This document shows, in pieces, positions 19,450-29,726 of a stretch of 64,000 nt of DNA. The stretch comes from Cyanobacteria bacterium FACHB-471. GTDB taxonomy: Bacteria > Cyanobacteriota > Cyanobacteriia > Elainellales > Elainellaceae. Made by a program: the position numbers and the translations under genes. Location of the stretch: positions 310,001 through 374,000 of the forward strand of contig JACJOC010000058.1 of assembly GCA_014695345.1 (NCBI GenBank). The letters run 5' to 3'. Within the stretch, counting starts at the first letter, position 1. The number at the start of each line of letters is the position of its first letter. The notes beneath the pieces are model-generated. The model was given only the letters and a program-made list of their open reading frames with translations. It was not told where the DNA came from and made no database searches.

Positions 19450-20331
19450 ATGCTCGCACACATCCTGGCGTTGACTATTGGTTTTGGCAGCTTTGGACTT
19501 TATATGTCTGCCTTCTTCTTTCCAGAAGTTCATCGCAAAAATGACTTTACCTGGAGCGGGGTTGGGCTGTTTTATGCCCTTGTCCTGTGGGTATGTGCTG
19601 GACGAATCACTGGTGGAGTGCTGCTGGGGCAGACCGCCAGCGTTGCGCTGCTGGGCTGGCTAGGCTGGCAAACGCTGGCACTGAGGCGGGCGCTTACTCC
19701 CCGTGACCAACAAACTCAGCTACCCGGCTCAGCCAAATCTTTGGGTGAAGCATTCCAGAACGGGTGGAAGCAGCTTCAGACGACGCTACCGCAACGATTG
19801 CAACGATTGCCGTTGCTCAATGGACTGGTGCAGCCGATCGCGGGTCTATTTTCAGGGCTATTTGCGGCAACCGCCACCTTCATCCAAAACTTGCTCAAGC
19901 CCAAACCAAAGCCTAAGCGATCGCCCAAGAACCGTCCTGCTAAATCTAGTGCCACTCAGCCTGCATCGCCAGTTGAAGGGAGTGAGGCAGAGGCAGAAGT
20001 CATTCTTGAGGCAACGATTGCTGAGCCGAGTGGAGCCGCTGACTTAGATGAATTTGATGAGCTAGATGAGTTAGATGAATTTATTGAATCAGTAGACGCT
20101 ACAACGAAGCCTGCTACCTCTGAACCGACTCCTCCAGCAGAAGTTTCAGAAGCGGTTGAAACTTCTGAAGCTTTACTGGAATCGCCAGTTGAGGAAGTCC
20201 CGTCTGTTGCCACTCCAACAGCTGAATCTCCGGCTTCAGAAAACTTAGGAGAATCAGAGAGCTCAGGAGAATCGGGAGAATTGGAAGATTTAGATGGGGC
20301 GATCACTTCTCACAACAATTCTCCTAGCTAA
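19450..20331 (+). CDS. Ycf66 family protein
   Basis: 293 aa. The first ~85 residues carry the Ycf66 domain, with membrane helices at about 4-25 (HILALTIGFGSFGLYMSAFF), 38-55 and 60-77, the last containing GQTASVALLGWLGWQTL. Ycf66 occurs in cyanobacteria and in some plastid genomes; its function is not established. The rest is a long cytosolic or lumenal tail: a basic proline-lysine segment (about 150-170, KPKPKPKRSPKNRP) and then a highly acidic Glu/Asp/Ser-rich tail with repeated DELDE. Such tails vary between species. The gene ends 14 bases from the stop of the convergent subtilase gene. Confidence 0.88.
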   Translation: MLAHILALTIGFGSFGLYMSAFFFPEVHRKNDFTWSGVGLFYALVLWVCAGRITGGVLLGQTASVALLGWLGWQTLALRRALTPRDQQTQLPGSAKSLGEAFQNGWKQLQTTLPQRLQRLPLLNGLVQPIAGLFSGLFAATATFIQNLLKPKPKPKRSPKNRPAKSSATQPASPVEGSEAEAEVILEATIAEPSGAADLDEFDELDELDEFIESVDATTKPATSEPTPPAEVSEAVETSEALLESPVEEVPSVATPTAESPASENLGESESSGESGELEDLDGAITSHNNSPS

Positions 20332-20344
20332 ACAAACCCTCAGA

Positions 20345-22063
20345 TCAAGGCACTGTAATCCCACTAGACTGAGCAGTCTCGATCAAAATTTGCTCAATCT
20401 CATTAGGGGTCAAACTAGGATTAGCGCTGAGCATGAGCGCCACGACACCCGCAACATGAGGTGTTGCCATTGAGGTGCCAGACCAATCAGTCTCATAGGC
20501 ACCACCTGGAACTGTAGAGCGAACCCTAACACCAGGAGCTACAAAAAAGGCAAGGGGTCTTTGCCCAGCAGGGGTAGAGAAATCAGCCACTTTACGCCGA
20601 ATGTCGATCGCCCCTACACCGATTCCCAAATGCTTCACCCCCAGCAGCGCAGGCTCAATCGGCTGGGTTGCCCCAAAACTCTCTCGCTCATTGCCAGAAG
20701 CCATCACAGCCACTACACCTGCTCGTCTCGCATACTTCAGCGCCAATCTGGTTCGGAGCATAGCTGGGTCACCAGGATAGTTGCCCAAACTCATGCTGAT
20801 TACCTTTGCGCCATTTTGCACCGCATAGCGGATGCCCGCTGCAACGTTCGCATCAAACTTGCGGAAAAAATTGTCCTCCTCGCTGTCAATCACTCGAATC
20901 GGCATGATTTTGGCGGCGTAGGCAACCCCCGTAACGCCAAACCAATTTCGGGTGGCGGCAATGGTGCCCGATATATGCGTTCCATGCCCATAGAAGTCCC
21001 TGACATCGTTGCTGTCACGTCCTGCAAAATTCCAGCCATGAACGTCATCGATAAAACCATTGCAGTCGTCATCTAACCCATTGTTTGGAATTTCACCCTG
21101 GTTCTTCCAAATGTTGGACTTCAAGTCAGGGTGATTAATGTCAACGCCAGTGTCTAGTACAGCAACGGTCACGTTCTGCCCTGCATATCCCTTTGCCCAA
21201 GCTTCTGGCGCTTTGACTAAATCTAATCCCCAGTTGCTGCCGCCCAAGTTTTGCACCGCTTTGAAAGGTTTTTGCCCCGCAGCACGGGCAACCGCTGCCG
21301 CTGCATCAACCAATCCATAGCCATAGGAAAAATTGAATCTACCCACTGAATCTGGGAAATTATTCAGGCTCAGCCTATACCGCCCCATTTCTCCAGGATA
21401 GGCACTGCTGACCCGAATTAAGTAATCTTTCCCTGGCTTGACGGTAAAGGTCAGGCTAGAGTTGGTACCCCGAACTGTAGCATTGTCGTTTACTGAAATG
21501 ATGCGATTTGTGTGAGCATCCAAGAGTTCCAGATAAGCATCAAACCGCAAAGATTTAAGCTGAATGTGAAGCTGTTGCCCTTGCTTTAATCCAGCTAAGC
21601 GATAGCTGTCTGCGTAAAAGCTGGGTGAACCTGGATAAGGCTTATCGCTGCGGCTGAGTCTACCTTGAAGCTTTATCTTTAAGCCTGCTGAGGTTGAGCC
21701 TGCTGAGATTGGATAGTCAGCAAATTTAATTTCGGGGTAGCTCTGTGAGAGGCGAGCGGTAGAGGCGATCGCAGTGGAACAAGAGTCCCTACTTCTAAAA
21801 AATTCATTGCGGCGGGTTGTGAGATTAGCTGACTGTTCCGTCAATCCGTTTGCCGATTGAGAGGAATGCTGCCGCAGCTGATGAGATTGCCAGCTTTTGC
21901 GAAGAAACAGCTTTTCAGATAGCTGCAAATTTGGAGATTTTGGGAACGGAGACATAGGTGCTTGAGGTAAGGCTGTGGTTGGCTTCCTAGCTGGTTTTAA
22001 CCAAGTTTTGATTACTTCTGACTGCCAGGATTGGGAGAGGTAGATGCAGCTACAGTCATGCAC
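20345..22063 (-). CDS. Subtilisin-like serine protease (S8) with N-terminal PPC-like domain
   Basis: 572 aa. The S8 catalytic triad is complete: Asp near residue 304 (VAVLDTGVDINHPDL), His near 360 (GHGTHISGTIAA) and Ser near 531 (GTSMATPHVAG). A DDDCNGFIDDVHGWNF segment after the Asp resembles the calcium-binding insertion of bacterial extracellular subtilases. Residues about 125-235 (GLKQGQQLHIQLKSL...NDNATVRG...YLIRVSS) look like a pre-peptidase beta-sandwich of the PPC type, unusual in being ahead of the protease rather than at the C-terminus. The first ~40 residues have no clear signal peptide, so the start or export route is uncertain. Function: protein degradation, substrate unknown. 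Confidence 0.88.
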   Translation of the reverse strand: MHDCSCIYLSQSWQSEVIKTWLKPARKPTTALPQAPMSPFPKSPNLQLSEKLFLRKSWQSHQLRQHSSQSANGLTEQSANLTTRRNEFFRSRDSCSTAIASTARLSQSYPEIKFADYPISAGSTSAGLKIKLQGRLSRSDKPYPGSPSFYADSYRLAGLKQGQQLHIQLKSLRFDAYLELLDAHTNRIISVNDNATVRGTNSSLTFTVKPGKDYLIRVSSAYPGEMGRYRLSLNNFPDSVGRFNFSYGYGLVDAAAAVARAAGQKPFKAVQNLGGSNWGLDLVKAPEAWAKGYAGQNVTVAVLDTGVDINHPDLKSNIWKNQGEIPNNGLDDDCNGFIDDVHGWNFAGRDSNDVRDFYGHGTHISGTIAATRNWFGVTGVAYAAKIMPIRVIDSEEDNFFRKFDANVAAGIRYAVQNGAKVISMSLGNYPGDPAMLRTRLALKYARRAGVVAVMASGNERESFGATQPIEPALLGVKHLGIGVGAIDIRRKVADFSTPAGQRPLAFFVAPGVRVRSTVPGGAYETDWSGTSMATPHVAGVVALMLSANPSLTPNEIEQILIETAQSSGITVP

Positions 22064-22248
22064 TCCGAGTTTTCGACCAGGTTAATCCAGGATTGCAAGT
22101 CCATGCTTAGAATCGGGGTCAAGAAACCGTATCAAGAAAGTTGAAGCTTGAGGAGCTTCTAGCTCATAATGGTTCGATAACTCACAGTTCGATCTTTTAT
22201 CGTTCGAGCGTTCACTTAGTTATTCCCCTAAACTATCCCCCGGCGATC

Positions 22249-25188
22249 GTGACAGAACCAGGAAGCTACAAAGATACCGTTAACCTGCCCAAGACTCAGT
22301 TTGATATGCGGGCCAACGCAGTCAAACGAGAGCCAGAACTGCAAAAATTTTGGGCAGACCACCAGATTTACGAGAAGCTTTCTCAAACCAATTCGGGGGA
22401 GCCGTTTATTTTGCATGACGGGCCGCCCTACGCAAATGGGGCGCTGCATATTGGTCATGCGATGAACAAGACGCTAAAAGACATCATCAACAAGTATCAG
22501 TTGCTCAAGGGGCGCAAGGTTCGCTATGTCCCGGGTTGGGACTGTCACGGGCTACCAATCGAGCTAAAAGTGCTTCAAGCGATGAAGCCAGAAGAACGAC
22601 GGAATCTGACCCCAATCGAATTGCGCCATCGCGCTAAAGAATGGGCTTTGGGGCAACAGCGGCAACAGTGTGAGAGCTTCATGCGCTATGGCGTTTGGGG
22701 CGACTGGGAGCATCCTTACCTGACGATGACTCCAGAGTACGAAGCGGCTCAGATCGGTGTATTCGGACAGATGGTGCTGAAAGGCTACATTTACCGGGGA
22801 CTGAAGCCGGTGCATTGGAGTCCCAGTTCACGCACAGCCTTGGCAGAGGCAGAATTAGAGTATCCAGAGGGGCATACCTCGCGTAGTATCTATGCAGCGT
22901 TTCCAGTGGTGAGCCTGGCGGAGTCGGCGCAGGTGTTCTCCCCCTACCTTCCAGAATTGGGCGTGGCAATCTGGACGACAACTCCCTGGACAATTCCAGC
23001 GAACTTGGCGGTGGCCGTGAATCCGGAGTTGACCTATGCGGTGGTTGAGATCAGCGAAAAGGATGTGATTGCCGATGACTTAGGGGCGATCGCCCAACAA
23101 GCGACAGAAACAGGCAAGGCTTCCGGTATCTTTTTCCGCTACCTGATCGTCGCCAAAGAACTGGTTGAGCGATTGTCTAAGTTATTGAATGTCTCGCTCA
23201 CCGTCAAAGCCGAACTGCCCGGAAAAGCACTGGAGCTTTCCACCTATCGCCATCCGCTGTTTGAGCGGGAAAGCCCGATTGTGATCGGTGGTGATTACGT
23301 CACAACGGAATCTGGAACGGGGTTAGTCCATACGGCTCCCGGTCACGGTGAGGATGACTTTAGGGTCGGTCAACAGTACGGGTTGCCCATTCTTTCACCG
23401 GTTGACGATGCGGGTAACTTTACCGCAGAGGCAGGACCATTTGCTGGACTGAACGTGCTGAAGGACGCAAATGGGGCAGTGATTGAGGCGCTGATGGAAG
23501 CAAAATCGCTGCTCAAGGAAGAAACCTACGCCCACCGCTATCCTTACGACTGGCGCACCAAGCAGCCGACGATTTTCCGGGCAACAGAGCAGTGGTTTGC
23601 TTCAGTGGAAGGCTTCCGGGATGAAGCGTTGAAGGCGATCGCCCAGGTTCGATGGATTCCCGAACAAGGTGAAAACCGGATCACGGCAATGGTGGCAGAT
23701 CGTTCTGACTGGTGCATTTCCCGTCAGCGCAGTTGGGGTGTTCCCATTCCCGTGTTTTATGACGAAGAAACGGGCGAACCGCTGCTGAACGAGGAAACGA
23801 TCAATTACGTTCAGTCCATCTTTGCTGAAAAAGGCTCCGATGCCTGGTGGGAACTTCCAATCGAGGAACTGCTGCCCGAACCATACCGCAGCAACGGCCG
23901 CAGCTACCGCAAAGGGATGGACACGATGGATGTCTGGTTTGACTCCGGTTCCTCTTGGGCAGCGGTAGCTGAACAGCGCGAGGGCTTGCAATATCCCGTG
24001 GAGATGTACCTGGAAGGGTCAGACCAGCACCGGGGCTGGTTCCAGTCCAGCTTGCTAACTAGCGTAGCGACGAATGGCTGCGCTCCTTACAAAACGGTGC
24101 TGACTCACGGTTTTGTCCTGGATGAGCAGGGCAGGAAAATGAGTAAGTCACTGGGCAACGTTGTCGATCCGAGTGTGGTGATTGAAGGCGGCAAAAACCA
24201 GAAAGCGGAGCCGCCCTACGGTGCAGACGTGCTACGGCTGTGGGTGTCGTCGGTGGACTATTCCTCGGACGTGCCACTGGGTAAAAACATCCTCAAGCAA
24301 ATGTCGGATGTCTACCGCAAAATTCGCAATACGGCGCGATTCTTGCTGGGCAACCTGCATGACTTTGATCCGGCAAAGGATGCTGTTCCTTATGAGCAAC
24401 TGCCTGAACTGGATCGCTACATGCTGCACCGGATAACGGAGGTGTTTACGGAAGTGACGGAGGCATTTGAGAGCTTCCAGTTCTTCCGCTTTTTCCAGAC
24501 GGTGCAAAACTTCTGCACAGTTGATCTGTCTAACTTCTACCTCGACATTGCCAAAGATCGGCTGTACATCAGTGCAGCAGATACTCTCCGTCGCCGTAGT
24601 TGTCAGACTGTGTTGGCAGTGGCAATCGAGAACCTGGCACGGGCGATCGCCCCTGTCCTTTCCCATATGGCGGAAGACATCTGGCAATTCATCCCCTACT
24701 CCACTTCTCACGAGTCAGTATTTGAGTCGGGTTGGGTGAAGCTAGAGGACGAGTGGAAAAATCCTGAACTGGCAGCATCCTGGCAGCAGCTTCGGCGCAT
24801 CCGATTTGAGGTGAACAAAGTACTGGAACAGGCGCGGGCAGAAAAGGCGATCGGTTCTTCCCTGGAAGCAAAGGTGCTCCTATATGTACCCGACCTGGAG
24901 CTACGCCAAAAGCTGCAATCGATGAATCCGACAGATAGCCTCAGCAGCAATGGGGTTGATGAACTGCGCTATCTATTCCTCACCTCTCAGGTTGAACTGC
25001 TACACAGTCCGGCAGCGTTGGCTGACCTGAAGTATCAGTCACAGTCTGATGCGCTCGGTGTGGGTGTGGCAGATGCCGACGGGCAAAAGTGCGATCGCTG
25101 CTGGAACTATTCCATTCACGTGGGTGAATTTAAGGAGCATCCGCTGTTATGTGAGCGTTGTATTCCGGCTCTGGCGGGCAAGTTCTAG
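22249..25188 (+). CDS. ileS: Isoleucyl-tRNA synthetase
   Basis: 979 aa from a GTG at 22249, where the sequence begins TEPGSYKDTVNLPKTQFDMR, as in other cyanobacterial IleS; the frame stays open upstream to 22141 but that part is not conserved in character. Class Ia synthetase attaching isoleucine to tRNA-Ile. The HIGH motif appears in PPYANGALHIGHAMNKT near residue 65 and KMSKS in GRKMSKSLGNVVDP near 630. The CP1 editing domain lies between them, with GTGLVHTAPGHGEDDF. The C-terminus has a zinc-binding pair, CDRCWN and LLCERC, typical of bacterial-type IleS1. Its 180-base upstream region contains no T-box. Essential housekeeping gene. Confidence 0.98.
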   Translation: MTEPGSYKDTVNLPKTQFDMRANAVKREPELQKFWADHQIYEKLSQTNSGEPFILHDGPPYANGALHIGHAMNKTLKDIINKYQLLKGRKVRYVPGWDCHGLPIELKVLQAMKPEERRNLTPIELRHRAKEWALGQQRQQCESFMRYGVWGDWEHPYLTMTPEYEAAQIGVFGQMVLKGYIYRGLKPVHWSPSSRTALAEAELEYPEGHTSRSIYAAFPVVSLAESAQVFSPYLPELGVAIWTTTPWTIPANLAVAVNPELTYAVVEISEKDVIADDLGAIAQQATETGKASGIFFRYLIVAKELVERLSKLLNVSLTVKAELPGKALELSTYRHPLFERESPIVIGGDYVTTESGTGLVHTAPGHGEDDFRVGQQYGLPILSPVDDAGNFTAEAGPFAGLNVLKDANGAVIEALMEAKSLLKEETYAHRYPYDWRTKQPTIFRATEQWFASVEGFRDEALKAIAQVRWIPEQGENRITAMVADRSDWCISRQRSWGVPIPVFYDEETGEPLLNEETINYVQSIFAEKGSDAWWELPIEELLPEPYRSNGRSYRKGMDTMDVWFDSGSSWAAVAEQREGLQYPVEMYLEGSDQHRGWFQSSLLTSVATNGCAPYKTVLTHGFVLDEQGRKMSKSLGNVVDPSVVIEGGKNQKAEPPYGADVLRLWVSSVDYSSDVPLGKNILKQMSDVYRKIRNTARFLLGNLHDFDPAKDAVPYEQLPELDRYMLHRITEVFTEVTEAFESFQFFRFFQTVQNFCTVDLSNFYLDIAKDRLYISAADTLRRRSCQTVLAVAIENLARAIAPVLSHMAEDIWQFIPYSTSHESVFESGWVKLEDEWKNPELAASWQQLRRIRFEVNKVLEQARAEKAIGSSLEAKVLLYVPDLELRQKLQSMNPTDSLSSNGVDELRYLFLTSQVELLHSPAALADLKYQSQSDALGVGVADADGQKCDRCWNYSIHVGEFKEHPLLCERCIPALAGKF

Positions 25189-25220
25189 AGCGGGCAAGTT
25201 CTAGAACAGAGGCAGCAAAA

Positions 25221-26198
25221 TTAATTGGCGTAAAGTTCTTCTGGTCCGTCGTGAGTGCAAATGTCTTTGACAAACTCGGTCGGCTCAGGACAGCGGTAGG
25301 CTGCTTCCAGATGAACCAGAGCAATGACCCGACCATTCAACCTCAAAACTCCCCAAGAACTAGGGGTGGTGTTGCGGATGAAGACTCCAGTTAAGGCAGC
25401 AGTTGGGGCAGCGGCTTGCTCAGCAAAAAGTTGGTTGACTGCTTCAGTTTCTAGCTGGGTTGGAAAGCCAAAGTAATACTGCGGTTGCAGGAGAAATCCT
25501 CGTTCTTCGTTGTAGGCGATCGCCTCCGCATCAAGTCTGTAATATCGGTAAGGCTGCTGAGCGGGAATCAGCAACGCTAAGGAAGGACTGTGCGGAAAGG
25601 AAACGCTCACCGCTTGAAATAGCTGTCGCAGTTCACCCGGCGAAATTGTATTGGTTTGAATCGAATTCAACAGAGACGGGGTAAACAATTCCAAAACTTG
25701 AGGCAACGCTTGGTCAAGGTCTTGTTGAATTTGGGCAAACTCAAGGCTTGCCTTCTCAAATGCCTCTCTTTGCCTTTGTTCGGTTTGCTGTTGGTTGAGC
25801 CGCACTACAACGTCTTGCCGGACTCGATTTGCGGCTTGCAATCCAAAAAACAATAAAATAGCTGCAATTCCGGTTACGGGCACCAGACGGTTTAGCTTAC
25901 GCTTTAGTTCAGGTGAAACTTGTACGTCGGGCAGCTTGGCACGGCTGGCACTGGCTTCAGCAAACAGCGTGAGGCTGAGCAGAACGTGGATCACGATCAG
26001 CGTAAAAGTGACCCATGCGATACCGATCACTAACGCCCGAACATAAATGCCTAGTGGGTCAGGAAGAATGTCCCATCCGATAAATTCGTCAATTGTCCAT
26101 AGCAGCACGCCAACGCTGGATAAAGCTAAAGCACAAACGACTAGATTTGTGATTAGTCGAAGCAAAAATCGATGATTGAATAACATGACAACACTCAC
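25221..26198 (-). CDS. Membrane protein of unknown function
   Basis: 325 aa from a GTG at 26198 (an ATG four codons on at 26186 is equally plausible). Three hydrophobic helices: about residues 15-37 (LITNLVVCALALSSVGVLLW), 50-75 (VRALVIGIAWVTFTLIVIHVLLSL) and 108-124 (VTGIAAILLFFGLQA). The soluble C-terminal 190 residues start with a coiled coil rich in Gln (RLNQQQTEQRQREAFEKA) and end in a cysteine-containing beta-rich region. I do not recognise a family. It converges with ileS (33 bases between stops) and has a long untranscribed-looking upstream region. Confidence 0.75.
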   Translation of the reverse strand: MSVVMLFNHRFLLRLITNLVVCALALSSVGVLLWTIDEFIGWDILPDPLGIYVRALVIGIAWVTFTLIVIHVLLSLTLFAEASASRAKLPDVQVSPELKRKLNRLVPVTGIAAILLFFGLQAANRVRQDVVVRLNQQQTEQRQREAFEKASLEFAQIQQDLDQALPQVLELFTPSLLNSIQTNTISPGELRQLFQAVSVSFPHSPSLALLIPAQQPYRYYRLDAEAIAYNEERGFLLQPQYYFGFPTQLETEAVNQLFAEQAAAPTAALTGVFIRNTTPSSWGVLRLNGRVIALVHLEAAYRCPEPTEFVKDICTHDGPEELYAN

Positions 26199-27071
26199 AG
26201 GAAGTTAGCGGTTGAGTGAAGTCGATTTTTGGTCATTGATCAGTAGCTGTTCACAAATGACAACGAACAAAAATCAGAAAAGTTACTGCACTCAACCAGC
26301 AGTCGCTATAAGTTATTCCTGCTTTTGCTTCAGTTTTTGGAGTGTATTCTCAACATCTTGATGGAAGCTTTATAAAAGCGATTCAATGGCTGTAAGGACG
26401 TTTCACAGAAATAGTCGATTAATCAGCAAAAATTGTAGATTGAGTTAGACACGGAAACCTAGTGTTTACAAAAATTTTGAGTTGGGTTGCGCTCTGCTCC
26501 ACCCAACCTACGCGATACTTTTAAGCCGCATTTGAAATTTGGCGCAGTCGGCAAAAACGATGTATTGAGTCAGATTCTTGTCAACGAGCATCAGAGAGGT
26601 ACCGTTTCATTGGCGATCGCACGGGCATGGGCAACTTCGTCAAACCAATTTTTGTCGGTCTAACCCGGTTAGAACCATTCTGAGGATCAGCATCATATCA
26701 CAGCGCCTGCCTCTCCAATTCAGCGCTAGCTTGAGCAATACTTGATTAACAAACTATTTGATGAACGTTGCCCTAGACGATCATCTACCAGTTAGAATCG
26801 TCTGCGTATTGCTTTGTATTGCTTTGCCCTAAATTCCCTGTTGATCAAGTCCCAAGGTTCTCACTTTCTCTATTGCAATCTTAGATGGCTCGTGACAGAC
26901 GCACCCAGACGGCATGTGCCTCTCATGACCCGCTAGTCGTTAGGACTGGCTTGGAACTACATATGCCCCAGGATTGGAGATTGAATTTACTCTGTTTTTT
27001 GGCAGGAGTGCGGCTTTGCCGTAGAAAAACAGCTTGAGTTCAGTCTGGGTCCTCACCTAGAAAGCGGATGC
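26199..27071. other. Long intergenic region between divergent membrane protein and histidine kinase genes
   Basis: About 870 bases. I see a small inverted repeat (26481-26487 with 26501-26507, GTTGGGT/ACCCAAC) of the common cyanobacterial type, and a directly repeated 10-mer GTATTGCTTT near 26810. No tRNA, no protein gene and no clear promoter could be supported; both flanking promoters must be here. Confidence 0.45.
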
Positions 27072-29726
27072 GTGCTGGTGTTGCTGAAACGTTTGATTCC
27101 AATTTTTCGAAGTTCCTATAAAATTCCTCTCCAAACTGCTCTGGTATTGCCTTTTACACTACAAGTTGGGCTTGCGGTTGGGCTGACCTGCTACTTTTCC
27201 CTAAGAAGTGGTCAGAAAACGGTTGATCAAATGGCCGCCCACTTAACTGACGAAGTTTCCATGCGGATTCAGCAGCAGGTTGCTGTCTTCATGGAAACGC
27301 CTCACCTCGTTACTCAAATCAATATAGATGCGCTACGGCTAAGGCAAATTGATCTACAAAATGCAGCCCGCCTTGAGCGTCATTTTTGGAAGCAGATGCA
27401 GTTGTTTCCTAATTTACGCCCGATCGCCTTTGCCAACCAACAGGGAGAAATTTATGCAGTCGATCGCCTGAAGGACGGCACGATGGTGATTCGTGTCATG
27501 GATGAATCAACTGGCAATCGCTACCATACCTACACAACTAATGAAAAGGGCAAGCGCGATCGCCTGGTTGAAACAGATAATACCTTTGATCCGCGAGAGC
27601 GTCCCTGGTACGTTGCTGGTGTCCAAGCTGGAGGACCCACCTGGACTGAAATCTATCCCTACTTTTCTTCCTCAGATCTGGCCATCAGTGCTGCTCGCCC
27701 AGTCTACAGTGAGACGGGTGAACTTTTAGGCGTTACCAACGCCACCCTGTCTCTCTCTCAGCTTTCCAGCTTTTTACAAGAGCTGGAAGTTGGTCACTCA
27801 GGGCAGACCTTTATCATCGAGCGAACAGGAGAGTTGGTAGCAAGTTCAATTTCAATGCGGTCTTCTTTGCCTGCTCAAGCTAGGCAACGGCTTGCAGCGG
27901 TTGACAGCGAAAACAAAACTATTCAAGCAACGGCAGAGCATTTGCTCTACCACTATAGCGATCTGGATGCAATCAAACACCGCGAGCAGCTTGATTTTGA
28001 AATGAACGGTGAGCGACAGATTGTACAAGTTACTCCCTTCAGCGATCGCTACGGTCTCTCCTGGCTCGTCGTGGTAGTCGTGCCAGAAACTGATTTTGCT
28101 CCCTACATTGCTGCCAATATCCGGTCTACTACGCTGTTGTGCCTGATCGTTATGGTAGTGGCAACCGTAGTCGCAGCACTTACCTCTCAATGGATTGCCC
28201 AACCCATTCAACGTCTTAGCCGATCGTCTAAAGCATTAGCAGAGCGAACGATGTCCTCGTGGCGTTGGCAAGAGTTAAGTCAGCCCACCCAAGCCACAGG
28301 CATTTATGAACTAAGTGTTCTGGCACAGGCGCATAATCAAATTGAGGCTCAGTTAAAAGACTCTATCACCGCACTAGCCAAGGCAAATGAGCAGCTAGAA
28401 ATGCGGGTCGAGCAACGAACGGCTGAACTACAACAGCGTACCAATCAACTCCATCAAGCCTTGCAGTTTGAGGCGCTGCTCAGGCGCATTACTGACAAAG
28501 TCCGGGACAACTTGGATGAAGCACAGATTTTGCAAACCGCTGTGCATGAGCTAGGGCAGGAATTATCAGTTGCTTGTTGCAATGTTGGAATGTACGACGC
28601 TGACAAAACTGCTTTCACGATTTGCTACGAATATACGACCTTGCCTGATTGTCGGGGAGCCACTCTTGCGATCGCCGACTCTGCCAGTCCCGCTGTTCAT
28701 CAACAGCTTTTGTCGGGGCTGTCCAGCCAGTTCTGCTTTAATACCGCAGATCCTCTCCGATTAAGAGAAAAGCCTTATGCCATACTGGCGTGCCCGCTTC
28801 TAGACAATCAGGAAGTTTTTGGGAATTTGTGGTCGTTCAAGCCGAAGGAGCAAACATTTACTGACCTGGAAGTGCGGTTAGTTGAGCAGGTGGCGAATCA
28901 GTGTGCGATCGCCATTCGTCAGTCTCGCTTATTTCAATCGGCTCAAGCTCAAATCGAAGAATTGAAGCAACTGCATCAGGTTAAAGATGATTTCCTGAAT
29001 ACGGTTTCTCATGAGCTTCGCACGCCGATCTCAAATATGAAAATAGCCATTCACCTGCTCAGAATTGCTGCTACGCCAGAGCGAAACCAGCAATATCTAG
29101 ACATTCTGCAAGCCGAATGTGCGAAAGAAACAAACCTGATTAATGACCTGCTAGATCTACAGCGCCTAGAGTCAGAACATTACTCCATCACCCCTGAAAC
29201 GATTGTTCTACAAGACTGGATACCAGACGTGATTAGCCCGTTTCTGACCCGATCGGGCGATCGCCAGCAACATCTTCAGGTTAGAGTTCCAGCTGACGTG
29301 CCGCCAATCACTTCAGACCCGAACGTCCTCGAACGGATTTTGGCAGAACTGCTAAATAATGCCTGCAAATATACCCCATCGGGTGGTGAAATTTGGCTGG
29401 AAGTCAGTCACGCTGAGAATTATACTCATGTCAATTCTGTCCTCGCATTTACAATTAGCAACACCGCCGAAATTCCAAAGGCTAACATTTCTCGCATTTT
29501 TGAAAAATTCTACCGAATTCCCAACACTGACTTCTGGAAGCAAGGAGGTACGGGGTTAGGACTAGCACTCGTGAAAAAGCTCACAGAACAGCTAGGAGGA
29601 ACGCTCACGGTAGAGAGCCAGCAAGGGCAAACCACGTTTACTGTTTTGTTGGCAGGAACGAGCGAGGAGAATGGCTCAAGAGAGATAAAGGATGAGGAGG
29701 TCCGAGGAAGTAGTCTCTTACCCTAG
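27072..29726 (+). CDS. Membrane sensor histidine kinase with Cache, HAMP and GAF domains
   Basis: 884 aa from a GTG at 27072. An N-terminal membrane helix (about 20-42) and a second at about 343-365 enclose an extracytoplasmic double-Cache sensor domain with the typical segment DPRERPWYVAGVQAGGPTW and RPVYSETGELLGV. Next come a HAMP linker, a coiled coil of Gln/Glu-rich heptads, a GAF domain (about 465-615), HisKA with VSHELRTPISNMK (His near 647) and HATPase_c (ELLNNACKYTPSGGE, GTGLGLALVKKL). Cache domains commonly bind amino acids or other small ligands in the periplasm. No response regulator is adjacent, so the partner is unknown. All catalytic boxes are intact. Confidence 0.92.
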   Translation: MLVLLKRLIPIFRSSYKIPLQTALVLPFTLQVGLAVGLTCYFSLRSGQKTVDQMAAHLTDEVSMRIQQQVAVFMETPHLVTQINIDALRLRQIDLQNAARLERHFWKQMQLFPNLRPIAFANQQGEIYAVDRLKDGTMVIRVMDESTGNRYHTYTTNEKGKRDRLVETDNTFDPRERPWYVAGVQAGGPTWTEIYPYFSSSDLAISAARPVYSETGELLGVTNATLSLSQLSSFLQELEVGHSGQTFIIERTGELVASSISMRSSLPAQARQRLAAVDSENKTIQATAEHLLYHYSDLDAIKHREQLDFEMNGERQIVQVTPFSDRYGLSWLVVVVVPETDFAPYIAANIRSTTLLCLIVMVVATVVAALTSQWIAQPIQRLSRSSKALAERTMSSWRWQELSQPTQATGIYELSVLAQAHNQIEAQLKDSITALAKANEQLEMRVEQRTAELQQRTNQLHQALQFEALLRRITDKVRDNLDEAQILQTAVHELGQELSVACCNVGMYDADKTAFTICYEYTTLPDCRGATLAIADSASPAVHQQLLSGLSSQFCFNTADPLRLREKPYAILACPLLDNQEVFGNLWSFKPKEQTFTDLEVRLVEQVANQCAIAIRQSRLFQSAQAQIEELKQLHQVKDDFLNTVSHELRTPISNMKIAIHLLRIAATPERNQQYLDILQAECAKETNLINDLLDLQRLESEHYSITPETIVLQDWIPDVISPFLTRSGDRQQHLQVRVPADVPPITSDPNVLERILAELLNNACKYTPSGGEIWLEVSHAENYTHVNSVLAFTISNTAEIPKANISRIFEKFYRIPNTDFWKQGGTGLGLALVKKLTEQLGGTLTVESQQGQTTFTVLLAGTSEENGSREIKDEEVRGSSLLP

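Noticed and set aside
19956-20306. Ser/Asp-rich 116-aa frame antisense to ycf66
   Set aside because: Its composition is simply the mirror of the acidic low-complexity ycf66 tail.
22064-22248. T-box or other amino-acid leader ahead of ileS
   Set aside because: No T-box core sequence or terminator/antiterminator pair; only a 6-bp hairpin near 22141.
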